A DNA stretch of 46,002 bases from DATMGU01 sp035555315 (GTDB taxonomy: Bacteria; Pseudomonadota; Alphaproteobacteria; ATCC43930; CGMCC-115725): contig DATMGU010000068.1 of assembly GCA_035555315.1 (NCBI GenBank), positions 1 to 46,002 on the forward strand, given 5' to 3'. Within the stretch, counting starts at the first letter, position 1; each line of letters starts with the position of its first letter. The notes under the pieces are model-generated. The model worked only from the letters and a program-made list of their open reading frames with translations. It was not told the DNA's origin and searched no databases. Positions 1 to 7,518 of this stretch are shown in pieces. Both the position numbers and the translations under genes were made by a program.

Positions 1-1
1 C

Positions 2-151
2 GAAGGGCCGGTTCCGGAAGATCCGTTCTCGACCCCCGACTACGCGGCGCACCGGGCCGATGCCGTGGCGTATCTGCGCTCCGTCTTCTCCGGCGACCGG
101 TTCGCCGGGCTGAGACCGCGCGGCGCCGCCACGGGCAGCGATCCGCCGTGA
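2..151 (+). CDS. C-terminal end of a conserved hypothetical protein (paralogue of 43132-44076)
   Basis: This is the last 49 residues of a protein whose start lies outside the window. It begins EGPVPEDPFSTPDYAAHRAD and ends TGSDPP before a TGA stop. It is almost identical to the C-terminus of the 314-residue protein encoded on the opposite strand at the right end of the window, so the reading frame is secure. The family is not one I recognise and I assign no function. The tail is hydrophilic, with a short predicted helix around YLRSVFSGDRF. Confidence 0.85.
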   Translation, partial: EGPVPEDPFSTPDYAAHRADAVAYLRSVFSGDRFAGLRPRGAATGSDPP

Positions 152-168
152 GGGACGGCATCATCGCT
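137..168 (+). terminator. Hairpin spanning the stop codon of the left paralogue
   Basis: Outer arms AGCGAT/ATCGCT (137-142 and 163-168) enclose an inner stem GCCGT/ACGGC (145-149 and 155-159) with a GAGGG loop. The stop codon lies inside the structure. No U tract follows, so a classical intrinsic terminator is not shown; it may be a transcript 3'-end stabiliser. The same fold exists at 43115-43146 on the other strand. Confidence 0.4.
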
Positions 169-299
169 GATTGGAGGATCATTGTGATTCGTCAGACTGT
201 TCGATCGCGACCCACTCTGCTCCTTTCCGCCCCACCGGCGGAGAGGGGCAGATCGGTGATTGCACGGCGGGATGACGGCACTTGATGAGGATTCGCGGT

Positions 300-347
300 G
301 TGCTGCCACAGGAAGCGACCCGCCGTGAGGGCGGGTTCATCGCCCCT
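300..347 (+). repeat. Decayed second copy of the gene tail and its hairpin
   Basis: Aligned with 123-172, roughly 38 of 49 positions match with one single-base gap. In frame it still reads AATGSDPP followed by TGA at 326-328, like the intact paralogues. It folds as ACCCGCC/GGCGGGT (318-324 and 330-336) inside GCGA/TCGC arms. Upstream of about 296 the match fades, so this is a remnant of a tandem duplication and not a gene. Confidence 0.6.
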
Positions 348-554
348 TAGATCGTCGCTGGACTGAAACAGTCATCCAAGGATTTCGGACGATAGAGTCC
401 AATCCCCATCTTTCCCAGACGATACCGTTAGTTGGTTTTCGGGTTGACCGCTCGATAGGCCGCCATCAGCTCCGCTACGGCGATGCTGGTCCGCATCCTG
501 GAGAGGATCGTCAGCCCCTCATGGTAAGTGGCGCGATCTTGCGCTTCTTCGACC
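348..554. other. Intergenic stretch without a supported gene
   Basis: Together with 152-299 this forms a gap of about 400 bases between the left paralogue and ridA. Apart from the decayed tail copy at 300-347 I see no gene. A short minus-strand reading frame ending at 428 (last residues AELMAAYRAVNPKTN) has no recognisable family and no clear ribosome binding site, so it is not called. Confidence 0.5.
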
Positions 555-950
555 TTACCCGCCCTTGAACGCCACAGCCTCGATCTCGACCAGCATCTCG
601 GCCTCGGCCAACCTCGCACAGACCGTCGTGCGCGCCGGCGGGTCGTGCGGGAAGAACTCGGCGAACACCGCGTTCATCAGATCGAAATGTCGGATATCGG
701 CGAGATAGACCGTGCATTTCAACACGTCATCGAGCGTGGCGCCGGCCTCTTCGATGATCGATTTCACATTGGCAAGGGTCTGCCGTGTTTGGGTCGAGAC
801 ATCGCCGATGCCGACCAGCTTACCTTCGGCGTTCCAGGCGACTTGCCCGGCGGTGAAGATCCAACCCGCGGCGGCGGCACCGGGCGAATAGGGGTAGCTA
901 GGACGCGGTTGAAAGGTGAGATTGGTCGGACGAAGCGTTTTCCGGGGCAT
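555..950 (-). CDS. RidA/YjgF family enamine/imine deaminase
   Basis: A 131-residue protein of usual RidA length (about 125-130). The family hydrolyses reactive enamines and imines such as 2-aminoacrylate made by PLP enzymes, usually as a cytosolic homotrimer. Visible family features are YSPGAAAAGWIFTAGQV near the N-terminus, TRQTLANVKSIIEEAGATLDDV in the middle as the typical helix, and PPARTTVCARL with the conserved Arg that binds the substrate carboxylate, followed by LVEIEAVAF. It is transcribed away from the gene at 1047, sharing a 96-base divergent intergenic region. The family is clear; the exact substrate is unknown, and Rid paralogues differ in preference. Confidence 0.92.
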   Translation of the reverse strand: MPRKTLRPTNLTFQPRPSYPYSPGAAAAGWIFTAGQVAWNAEGKLVGIGDVSTQTRQTLANVKSIIEEAGATLDDVLKCTVYLADIRHFDLMNAVFAEFFPHDPPARTTVCARLAEAEMLVEIEAVAFKGG

Positions 951-1046
951 TCGATACTCTTAGGCGGTTGCATAACCTGCCGATCCGTGCAGGTTTCAGA
1001 CCAACGGTCACGGCTACGCGAAGACGGCGATGGGGGAGCATGCTTA

Positions 1047-1589
1047 ATGACGCAAGCCGCGGAGATAGACCAACTCGACAAACTGTTGGCCGCATTGGAC
1101 CGCGCCATCGGGGAAGTGTCGACACAGGCCGAGATGACGCATACCGCCATCACCAATCATTCCTTTGGCGCCTATTACGACTATCGCGACAGCATCTCGC
1201 AATACGACGCTCTGGTCGTCACGATCAATCATCGCAAATCGAGTGTGCCGCTCTCGGCGCAGGAGCGAATCACACGCTATCTCCTGGTGCGGGAGCGACG
1301 CGTGCTCGCCGTCATCATCCGGGCGACCTTCGATTTCTTCTACGCACTCTCGGCGATTCCTGTCCTGCCGATCGGCATCCGAGAGCTGTTCGCGCGCGAG
1401 ATCAACTCGCTGGAGGTCACCAAAACCCGTTTGCGATCGCCGGAGCATGAGGGGCATCTGGCTCCGGAACTGCAGGAGGATCTCGAACTCGCCCAGGAGA
1501 TCCTCACCGAGATCATGCAGAAGGCGCCGTCGCTGCTGAATTTCGACGACGCCGTCGGTAAAAAGCGGCACCCGCGGACCATTAAATAG
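1047..1589 (+). CDS. Hypothetical helical protein
   Basis: A 180-residue protein of unknown function. I chose the ATG at 1047 because a GGGGGA motif lies just upstream and because the frame before it is antisense to ridA. It looks mostly alpha-helical. A hydrophobic stretch around residues 90-115 (VLAVIIRATFDFFYALSAI) could be an amphipathic or membrane-touching helix, and the C-terminus is charged (KKRHPRTIK). There is no signal peptide. It converges with thiG, 45 bases from stop to stop. I do not recognise the family. Confidence 0.7.
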   Translation: MTQAAEIDQLDKLLAALDRAIGEVSTQAEMTHTAITNHSFGAYYDYRDSISQYDALVVTINHRKSSVPLSAQERITRYLLVRERRVLAVIIRATFDFFYALSAIPVLPIGIRELFAREINSLEVTKTRLRSPEHEGHLAPELQEDLELAQEILTEIMQKAPSLLNFDDAVGKKRHPRTIK

Positions 1590-1634
1590 GCGCAGGTAAA
1601 TAGACGCAGGAAAACAGCCGGCATTCAGGCAGCT

Positions 1635-2405
1635 TCACGCCCCGATCAGCCCCAATCGCGGGCTGGAGGCTTCGGCGAAATCGCGCTTTGGGATACGGCC
1701 GGCGGTGCTGGCCAGGCGGCCGGCCTCGACCGCATGGCGCAGCGACGCGGCCATGGCGATCGGGTCGTTGGCCTTGGCGATGGCAGTATTGACCAGCACC
1801 GCGGCGCAACCGAGCTCCAAGGCCAGACAGGCGTCGGACGCGGTGCCGATGCCCGCGTCGAGGATGACCGGCACCGGCGAGTGCCGGCAGAGCCGTTCGA
1901 TGGCATGCGGGTTTTCGATGCCGTTGCCCGACCCGATCAGGCTGCCGAGGGGCATGACCGCGACACAGCCGACATCGGCCAGCTTGCGGGCGGTGACCGG
2001 GTCGTCATTGGTATAGGGAAACACCGCGAAGCCCTTATCGACCAGATCGGCCGCCGTGCGCACGAGTTGCTCGACATCGGGATAGAGCGTCTCAGGATCC
2101 CCGATGAGTTCGAGCTTCAGCCAATTCGTGCCGAGCGCCTCGCGCGCCAGCTCGGCGGTCAGAATCGCATCGCGCATCGTGGCGCAGCCCGCCGTGTTCG
2201 GCAGCAGCCGGAAGCGGTCGCCCAGACTCTCCATCAGGCTGCCTTCATAGCCATCGAGGCTGATGCGCCGGACCGAGACGGTGACGATCTCGGCACCGCC
2301 GGCCTCGAGCGCCGCCAGCAGGCTCGCCCGGTTCGGATAGCCGGCCGTGCCCATCAACAGCCGCGAGCCGACAAGGGTCCCGGCGATCTCGAATGAAGCG
2401 GTCAT
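1635..2405 (-). CDS. thiG: Thiazole synthase ThiG
   Basis: A 256-residue TIM-barrel enzyme, normal length for ThiG. It condenses 1-deoxy-D-xylulose 5-phosphate, the glycine-derived imine (from ThiO) and sulfur carried as thiocarboxylate on ThiS to form the thiazole of thiamine. Conserved blocks seen are LLMGTAGYPN, VTVSVRR, LPNTAGC, WLKLELIGD with the Schiff-base lysine (K97), PYTNDDPV, MPLGSLIGSG and LDAGIGTASDA near the phosphate site. It is the last gene of thiO-thiS-thiG, 49 bases after thiS, and falls under the TPP riboswitch upstream of thiO. Confidence 0.97.
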   Translation of the reverse strand: MTASFEIAGTLVGSRLLMGTAGYPNRASLLAALEAGGAEIVTVSVRRISLDGYEGSLMESLGDRFRLLPNTAGCATMRDAILTAELAREALGTNWLKLELIGDPETLYPDVEQLVRTAADLVDKGFAVFPYTNDDPVTARKLADVGCVAVMPLGSLIGSGNGIENPHAIERLCRHSPVPVILDAGIGTASDACLALELGCAAVLVNTAIAKANDPIAMAASLRHAVEAGRLASTAGRIPKRDFAEASSPRLGLIGA

Positions 2406-2454
2406 GGTGTCAGCTCCCGTAGAAAATAGGCCAAAGAATGAGGGGAGGGCGCCG

Positions 2455-2664
2455 TTACCCGCCTTGCATGGCGCGGATTACCTCGACCTGGTCGCCCGGG
2501 GCGAGGGGGGTGTCAGCCCAACCGGCACGCGGCACGACCGCGCCATTGCATGCCACCGCGACGCCCCGCGCCTGAGCCGGAATGCCCAGTTCGGCGACCA
2601 GGGCCGCCACGGTGCGCGCTGTCAGCGGCCGGTCCATGCCATTCACGTTGATTTGCTCGATCAT
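2455..2664 (-). CDS. thiS: Sulfur carrier protein ThiS
   Basis: A 69-residue ubiquitin-fold protein ending in the diagnostic Gly-Gly. The C-terminal glycine is adenylated and converted to a thiocarboxylate that donates sulfur to ThiG. The motifs ALVAELGIP, VAVACNGAVVPR and LAPGDQVEVIRAMQGG follow the family pattern. Its ATG overlaps the thiO stop by four bases, which indicates translational coupling. No thiF-type adenylating enzyme is encoded next to it, so activation must come from elsewhere in the genome. Confidence 0.96.
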   Translation of the reverse strand: MIEQINVNGMDRPLTARTVAALVAELGIPAQARGVAVACNGAVVPRAGWADTPLAPGDQVEVIRAMQGG

Positions 2665-3866
2665 GGGTGCTCGTCCCTCTTTTCTGGCTGGAAACGTCTG
2701 ATCGAGAAGGGGCTGATCCGGGGATTCGTCCGGCCGGTCAGTATCAGCTCGGTCAGGGCGGCGGCGGTCGCCGGGGTCAGCAGGACGCCGTTGCGATGAT
2801 GGCCGGTCGCGAGCACGAGGCCGTCGATGCCGGAGGAACCAAGGATCGGCTGATCGTCCGGCGAGCCGGGGCGAAAGCCGACCCAGGTCTCATGGATCGG
2901 CAGGTCCTCGATGCCCGGCAGGGTGCGCCAGGCATCGTCGAGCAGGCTGTAGATCCCGCCGGCGGTGATCGTCTCGTCGAAGCCGCGCTCCTCGACCGTG
3001 GCACCGACCAGCAGCCGGCCATCGCCGCGCGGCACCAGATAGCATTGGCCGCCCCAGACCACATGGCGGATGAGCGGCGCGCCCGTCGGCATGCGCAACG
3101 CCAGCATCTGCCCCTTGATCGGCCGGACCGGCGGCCGGAAGGCGGCGGGCAGGCCCGGAACTCCTCGGCTCCACGCGCCGGCTGCGAGCACGGTGACATC
3201 GGCCGGATGAGCCCGATCACCCGCGACAACGCCGATCGCACGGCCATCGCTGATGTCGATTCGCGCCTCGATGCCGGTCAGCAGCGTTCCGCCGACGCGT
3301 CGGAACGCCTCGGCCAGTGCCGTGGTGACCAGGCGATTATCGACCTGGTGATCGTTCGGGCTGAAGGCGGCGGTGACCAGGTTGGGCGCCAGGCCCGGCT
3401 CACGCTCACGCGCCGCGGCGGCGTTCAGCCACTCGAACGTGCCGCCGATGGCGCGTTGGAAGGCGATGCCGTGGCGCAACTTCTCAGCCTGGTCGCGGGT
3501 GAAGGCGCAGACCAGCGTGCCGGTCGCCTCATAGCCGACCGGCAGGCCCGAGGCCGCTTCAAGTTCAGCCGCGAAGTCCGGCCAAAGCGACTGGCTCCAG
3601 CGGCCGAGCGCGAAGAGCGGCTCTTCGGTCGGCTCAGCCTCGATCCCGGCCGCGAGCATGCCGGCGGCGGCCCAGGATGCGCCGCGTCCAATCAACGGCC
3701 CCCGCTCGAAGATCGTGACCGGACAACCGGCCTGACGCAGGCGCCATCCCAGGGACAGGCCGATGATGCCACCGCCGATGATCGCGACAGTGGGCAGCCC
3801 AGTGCCGGTGGATACCGGAGGCGAGGAACGGGCGGTGGGTGACTTTACCGGATAAGCGCTTTGCAT
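2661..3866 (-). CDS. thiO: Glycine oxidase ThiO
   Basis: A FAD-dependent amine oxidase that oxidises glycine to the imine used by ThiG. The N-terminal dinucleotide fold is VAIIGGGIIGLSLGWRLRQAG, and the C-terminus carries VGFRPGSPDDQPILG and GHHRNGVLLTPATA, both typical of ThiO. I chose the ATG at 3866 (401 residues). An upstream in-frame ATG at 3875 lies inside the P1 stem of the TPP aptamer, and a longer frame back to 3950 would be translated from the aptamer itself. About 20 poorly conserved residues precede the FAD fold. Expression should fall when thiamine pyrophosphate is plentiful. Confidence 0.93.
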   Translation of the reverse strand: MQSAYPVKSPTARSSPPVSTGTGLPTVAIIGGGIIGLSLGWRLRQAGCPVTIFERGPLIGRGASWAAAGMLAAGIEAEPTEEPLFALGRWSQSLWPDFAAELEAASGLPVGYEATGTLVCAFTRDQAEKLRHGIAFQRAIGGTFEWLNAAAAREREPGLAPNLVTAAFSPNDHQVDNRLVTTALAEAFRRVGGTLLTGIEARIDISDGRAIGVVAGDRAHPADVTVLAAGAWSRGVPGLPAAFRPPVRPIKGQMLALRMPTGAPLIRHVVWGGQCYLVPRGDGRLLVGATVEERGFDETITAGGIYSLLDDAWRTLPGIEDLPIHETWVGFRPGSPDDQPILGSSGIDGLVLATGHHRNGVLLTPATAAALTELILTGRTNPRISPFSIRRFQPEKRDEHP

Positions 3867-3869
3867 CTC

Positions 3870-3955
3870 GTGCATCCCTTCGCTGGCATGACCCAGATCA
3901 GGTGGTTGTGGGTATGATCTCAGCCGCCGGAGGATTCCGGGGCACCCCATGACAC
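3870..3955 (-). promoter_or_regulatory. TPP riboswitch (THI element) upstream of thiO
   Basis: Read on the minus strand the region shows the THI-box core: GGGGTGCCCC, CTGAGA, then CCTGATCTGGGT and CATGCCAGCGAAGGGA. The P1 stem can be drawn from GTGTCAT (3955-3949) pairing with ATGCAC (3875-3870) with one bulge. The likely thiO start is only four bases beyond P1, and the purine-rich AAGGG that could serve as ribosome binding site is part of the conserved aptamer. Translational control by direct occlusion of the start region is therefore inferred. Confidence 0.93.
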
Positions 3956-4107
3956 GTAGGGAGGACCCTACACCCCCATCCAGACGGCTTCAATCCTCAC
4001 CAACCGGGCCCGCTCACCCGGCCACCCACATGGACACCCCCACCCAAGCATGTCATTTTTCAAGCCTTCCCGCCGCTCGCGCGGGATGACACCGACCGGA
4101 GGGGCAT

Positions 4108-4398
4108 ATGCTGAAGCGGCTGTTTACCGAGCATCCCGCATCGGTAGGTGAAACCTATCTGGAGCATATGCGGTTCGCGTCGGCGACCGGGGCGACCATG
4201 ATCGCCGGAGGTGCCGCCTGCCTTGTGCATGGTGTGCTGCCGTTCCTGTGCGTCACCACGGGCAGCCGGACCATCCGAAAGCTGGCGACACGGATCGCCA
4301 ATACGGCGTTGCGCGGCCACCCGAAAACGGTGCGGGTCAAGCCCGAGGAACTGAAGCTGCTGGCGCGCTTCGAGAGCCTGACCAGCGCCTCGCTGTAG
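4108..4398 (+). CDS. DUF6356 family small membrane-associated protein
   Basis: A 96-residue protein beginning MLKRLFTEHPASVGETYLEH, the typical opening of the DUF6356 family in alphaproteobacteria. A hydrophobic stretch of about 20 residues (TMIAGGAACLVHGVLPFLCV, residues 31-50) may be a single membrane segment, followed by a basic region. GGAGG lies seven bases before the ATG. The function of the family is not known to me. It diverges from the thi operon and sits alone, about 240 bases upstream of the ABC transporter operon. Confidence 0.8.
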   Translation: MLKRLFTEHPASVGETYLEHMRFASATGATMIAGGAACLVHGVLPFLCVTTGSRTIRKLATRIANTALRGHPKTVRVKPEELKLLARFESLTSASL

Positions 4399-4641
4399 AC
4401 CTCCCCATCGGGTGGGCGGGGTTTGGCGAGTTCTTTTCGGATTTAGAATGATGATCCGCCCTGGAAACAGAAAACCCGATTTCCGAGCATCGGATGGGTC
4501 GGCATACGTGTCTGGTTGGAATGATCTTCCGGGGGCGGAATTGAGCGCTTGATTTCTCCCGGCCCAAATGGTCCGCTCCTGACCGCGACAATGTGATGGA
4601 GGCGCGCGTCAGACGCGCCCCGGACGGGGACGGAAACGATC

Positions 4642-5769
4642 ATGATCCAACGCCGAACACTGCTTGCCGCCTCTGCGGCCTCCGCCGCGCTGCTGCTGGC
4701 CGATCGATTCTCGGCCGCGCAGGAGGCGGGTAGTTACATCATCGGTACGCTGTTCCCCATGGCGGGGCCGAATGCGGAGTATGGCACCATCTTCACGGCG
4801 GGCGCCCAGATGGCCCTGGCGCATATCGCCGAGGACAAGATGCTCCGTAAGCCGGTGGAGCTGCGTGCCGAGGACAGCCAGGGCACGCCGCAGGGCGGTG
4901 CTACCGGCATGACCAAGCTGGCGAACGTGGATCACGCGATCTACACGCTGATCGGCTTTACCGGCGTCTCCAAAGCGGCCGCCCCCATCGGGCAGCGTAA
5001 CAAGGTCGTGATGGTCAATGGCGGCGGGGTCGGACCCGACCTGTCGGGGTTGGCGCCCTTGTTCTGGAACGTGATCCCGCTGATCGACAAGGAGATCGCA
5101 GCCATCCTGCCCTGGCTGAAGGCCCAAGGCAGCAAGCGCGTCGCCGTGCTCTATGTCGACGACCCGCTGGGCAACGCGGCGCTACAGCAGATGACCGCGG
5201 CACTGCCCGCGAACGGCGCCACCCTGGCCGGCAGCTTCAGCATCGCGCCCACCGCCCAGCAATTCGGGGCCATCGCCGCCAAGATCCGCGACAGCAGCCC
5301 GGATGCCGTCTACTTCGCCAGCTACGGCGCGCAGCAGGCGCAGATCATCAAGCAACTGCGCGACAACGGCGTCACCCAGACGCTGATCACCTATTCCGCC
5401 GCCACGATTCCCTCGGTACGCGATCTGGCGGAGGCGGATGGGCTGGTGTTCACCGCCCAGATCAGCGACTGGACCCTGACCGACCCGGTGACCCAGCGCT
5501 TCGTCAAGGATTGGCGGGCGAAGTACAACGCCGATCCCACCACCTACCACCAGAACTACTACAACGCGGTGCGCCTGTTCGGCATGCTGGCCCAAAGCCT
5601 GGAGAAGGCGGACAAGCCGGTGGATGGCGAGGCGATGCGCGCCGAATTGCTGCGTGTCCGGCGCTTCGCCCTGGTCGGCGGCGAAGGCAGTTTCGACGAC
5701 AACGGCAACATTGCCATCCCGATCCAGATCAACCGGATGAAAGGCGGCAGGGCCGAGAAGATCGGCTGA
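4642..5769 (+). CDS. Branched-chain-type ABC transporter substrate-binding protein
   Basis: A 375-residue periplasmic binding protein of the LivJ/Peripla_BP_6 family. The N-terminus MIQRRTLLAASAASAALLLA is a signal sequence with a twin-arginine, followed by IIGTLFPMAGPNAEYG, the usual first strand of the ligand-binding lobe. It is the first gene of a seven-gene operon with the permeases, both ATPases, an acyl-CoA ligase and a MaoC hydratase. That company points to a carboxylic acid (aromatic, alicyclic or branched) as ligand more than to leucine, but this is inference. A GC-rich dyad at 4601-4619 precedes the ribosome binding site. Confidence 0.93.
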   Translation: MIQRRTLLAASAASAALLLADRFSAAQEAGSYIIGTLFPMAGPNAEYGTIFTAGAQMALAHIAEDKMLRKPVELRAEDSQGTPQGGATGMTKLANVDHAIYTLIGFTGVSKAAAPIGQRNKVVMVNGGGVGPDLSGLAPLFWNVIPLIDKEIAAILPWLKAQGSKRVAVLYVDDPLGNAALQQMTAALPANGATLAGSFSIAPTAQQFGAIAAKIRDSSPDAVYFASYGAQQAQIIKQLRDNGVTQTLITYSAATIPSVRDLAEADGLVFTAQISDWTLTDPVTQRFVKDWRAKYNADPTTYHQNYYNAVRLFGMLAQSLEKADKPVDGEAMRAELLRVRRFALVGGEGSFDDNGNIAIPIQINRMKGGRAEKIG

Positions 5770-5773
5770 ACCG

Positions 5774-6643
5774 GTGCTGCTGCTCCAACTCCTGGCTTCA
5801 GGCATCCAGACCGGTCTGATCTACGCCCTTACCGCCGCCGGCTTCGCGCTGATCTTCGGCGCCACCCGCATCTTCCACGTAGCGCATGGCGCCACCTTCG
5901 CCCTGGCGGGATACGCCTTCCTGGAGACGGCGGTCGCTGGCGTGCCCTGGCCGCTGGCCTGCCTGGTGTCGCTGGTCGTCGCCGTCGGCTTCGGCCTGTT
6001 CATGGATGCCTTCGTCTATCGACCGATCCTGCGCCACGAGGGATCGTTCTTCACCGTTTTCGTCGCCGCCTTCGGCATGGTCGTGGTCGTGCAGAGCGTG
6101 CTGGAACTGGCCTTCGGACGCAGCTTCGTCTCCTATAGTTCGACGCTGACCCGGGCGACGGCCGTTTTGCCCGGCCTCTATCTCGCCCCGATATTCTGGG
6201 TGATCATCGCCGTCACCGCCGCCATTCTATTGCTGACTGGGGTGTTTCTCGGTCGTTCCCGGGCAGGCATCGGGTTGCGTGCACTGTCGGAGAATCCGGA
6301 GTTGCTTCGGGCCTTCGGTCTTTCCGCTCGGCGACTATCGGCACTCGCCATCGCTCTGGGCTCGGCGCTGGCAGTGCCCGGTGCGGTGCTCATGGCCGCG
6401 ACCAGCGGGCTGCAACCATCGATCGGCCCGCATGTCATGCTTATCAGCCTCGCGGCCTCGATCGTCGGCGGCATCGGCAGCCTGCGCGGCGCCGTGGCGG
6501 CCGGGGTGCTGCTGGGTGTGACCGAGAGCTTGGTCGTCTCGATCCTCGATACGCAATGGAGCGAGTCCGCCGGATTTGTGCTGCTGTTCGGCTTCATCCT
6601 GTTCCGACCCCGCGGCCTTTTAGGCCAGCCGGTGCCGCGATGA
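5774..6643 (+). CDS. Branched-chain-type ABC transporter permease, LivH family
   Basis: A 289-residue inner-membrane permease with about eight hydrophobic segments. Motifs typical of LivH are GLIYALTAAGFALIFGATRI at the N-terminus, HGATFALAGYA, and IVGGIGSLRGAVAAG with LLFGFILFRPRGLLG at the C-terminus. The start is a GTG at 5774, four bases after the binding-protein stop, which is the only way to keep the conserved N-terminus. The RSRAGIGLRALSENPELLRAFG segment is the cytoplasmic loop expected to contact the ATPases. It would pair with the LivM-type subunit whose ATG overlaps its stop. Confidence 0.95.
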   Translation: MLLLQLLASGIQTGLIYALTAAGFALIFGATRIFHVAHGATFALAGYAFLETAVAGVPWPLACLVSLVVAVGFGLFMDAFVYRPILRHEGSFFTVFVAAFGMVVVVQSVLELAFGRSFVSYSSTLTRATAVLPGLYLAPIFWVIIAVTAAILLLTGVFLGRSRAGIGLRALSENPELLRAFGLSARRLSALAIALGSALAVPGAVLMAATSGLQPSIGPHVMLISLAASIVGGIGSLRGAVAAGVLLGVTESLVVSILDTQWSESAGFVLLFGFILFRPRGLLGQPVPR

Positions 6644-7518
6644 CCGCCTATCTCCTGAACCTGGCCACGCTGTCGGCGATCTTCGGCATCCTGGCGGTCA
6701 GCCTCAACATGCTGGTGGGATATGCCGGTATCTTCAGCATGGCTCATGCCGTGTTCTTCGGCTTGGGCGCCTATGCAGGCGCGCAGATCGCCCTGCAAGT
6801 GATACCGGACGTGCTGCTGGCGGCCATCGTCGCGGCGCTGTTCGCCGCCGCCTGCTCCCTGTGCCTCGCCTTGCCGGCGCTGCGCGTGCGGGGCGAGTAT
6901 TTCGTCGCCGCCAGCCTGGGGCTGCAGATGCTGGCCAGCACCGCCTTCAGCCAGGCGCAGGCGTTGACCGGCGGTATCGGCGGACTGGTCGGCATTCCCC
7001 CGCCCATGCTGCTCGGGTTGGACGTATCCTCGGCACCGGCCTTCCTCGTCGTGTGCCTCGCCTTTCTGGCGCTGTGCCTGATCGGCATCCGGCTGCTGAT
7101 GCGCGGCAGCTTCGGCCGCTCGCTGATGGCGCTGCGCGACAGCGAGAGTGCCGCGCGTGCCTTCGGCAAGGACGTGGCACAGCTCAAGACCCAGGCCGTC
7201 GCCGTCGGCTGTGCCATGGCGGGTCTGGCGGGCGCGCTGTTCGCCTTCCAGGAGGCGTTCGTCAACGTCGAGAGCTTCACCCTGGAGCAATCGATCCTGG
7301 TCCTCGCCATGGTCATCATCGGCGGTGTGGGTACGTTAGCCGGACCGCTGATCGGCGCCGTGCTGTTGTTGCTACTACCGGCCGGGCTGTCGTTCCTGCC
7401 GTTCATTCCTCCGACCGATATCGGGTCGGTGCAACAGCTCATCTATGGCTTGGCCATGACGCTGCTGATGATCTTCCGCCCGGCCGGCCTGGCCGGCCGA
7501 TCCGTCGGGCAGCGCTGA
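6640..7518 (+). CDS. Branched-chain-type ABC transporter permease, LivM family
   Basis: A 292-residue inner-membrane permease. I chose the ATG at 6640, which overlaps the LivH stop in an ATGA, giving the N-terminus MTAYLLNLATLSAIFGILAV. LivM hallmarks are SLNMLVGYAGIFSMAHAVFFGLGAYA, ALRVRGEYFVAASLGLQML, GGIGGLVGIP and GGVGTLAGPLIGA. The cytoplasmic coupling loop is SFGRSLMALRDSESAARAFG. It should form the heterodimeric channel with the preceding permease. The next gene starts inside its stop codon (TGATG), so translation is coupled through the operon. Confidence 0.95.
   Translation: MTAYLLNLATLSAIFGILAVSLNMLVGYAGIFSMAHAVFFGLGAYAGAQIALQVIPDVLLAAIVAALFAAACSLCLALPALRVRGEYFVAASLGLQMLASTAFSQAQALTGGIGGLVGIPPPMLLGLDVSSAPAFLVVCLAFLALCLIGIRLLMRGSFGRSLMALRDSESAARAFGKDVAQLKTQAVAVGCAMAGLAGALFAFQEAFVNVESFTLEQSILVLAMVIIGGVGTLAGPLIGAVLLLLLPAGLSFLPFIPPTDIGSVQQLIYGLAMTLLMIFRPAGLAGRSVGQR

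Larger units (their letters stand above)
1..208 (+). repeat. Left arm of a long inverted repeat
   Basis: Position k matches the complement of position 43283-k without indels from the window edge to about base 208. The arm covers the last 49 codons of a gene and about 57 bases after its stop. In the coding part only two residues differ between the copies (Ser/Ala and Ala/Glu). The arm certainly continues to the left of the window because the gene there is incomplete. The partner arm is at 43075-43282. This is seen directly; the full arm length is unknown. Confidence 0.9.

Noticed and set aside
528..1046. Long plus-strand frame upstream of the 1047 gene
   Set aside because: It is antisense to ridA, whose motifs are clear, and only the part from ATG 1047 has its own ribosome binding site and protein-like composition.
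4430..4450. Possible sigma-54 promoter before the seven-gene transporter operon
   Set aside because: TTGGCGAGTTCTTTTCGG has the -24 GG but no GC ten bases later, so the invariant spacing fails.
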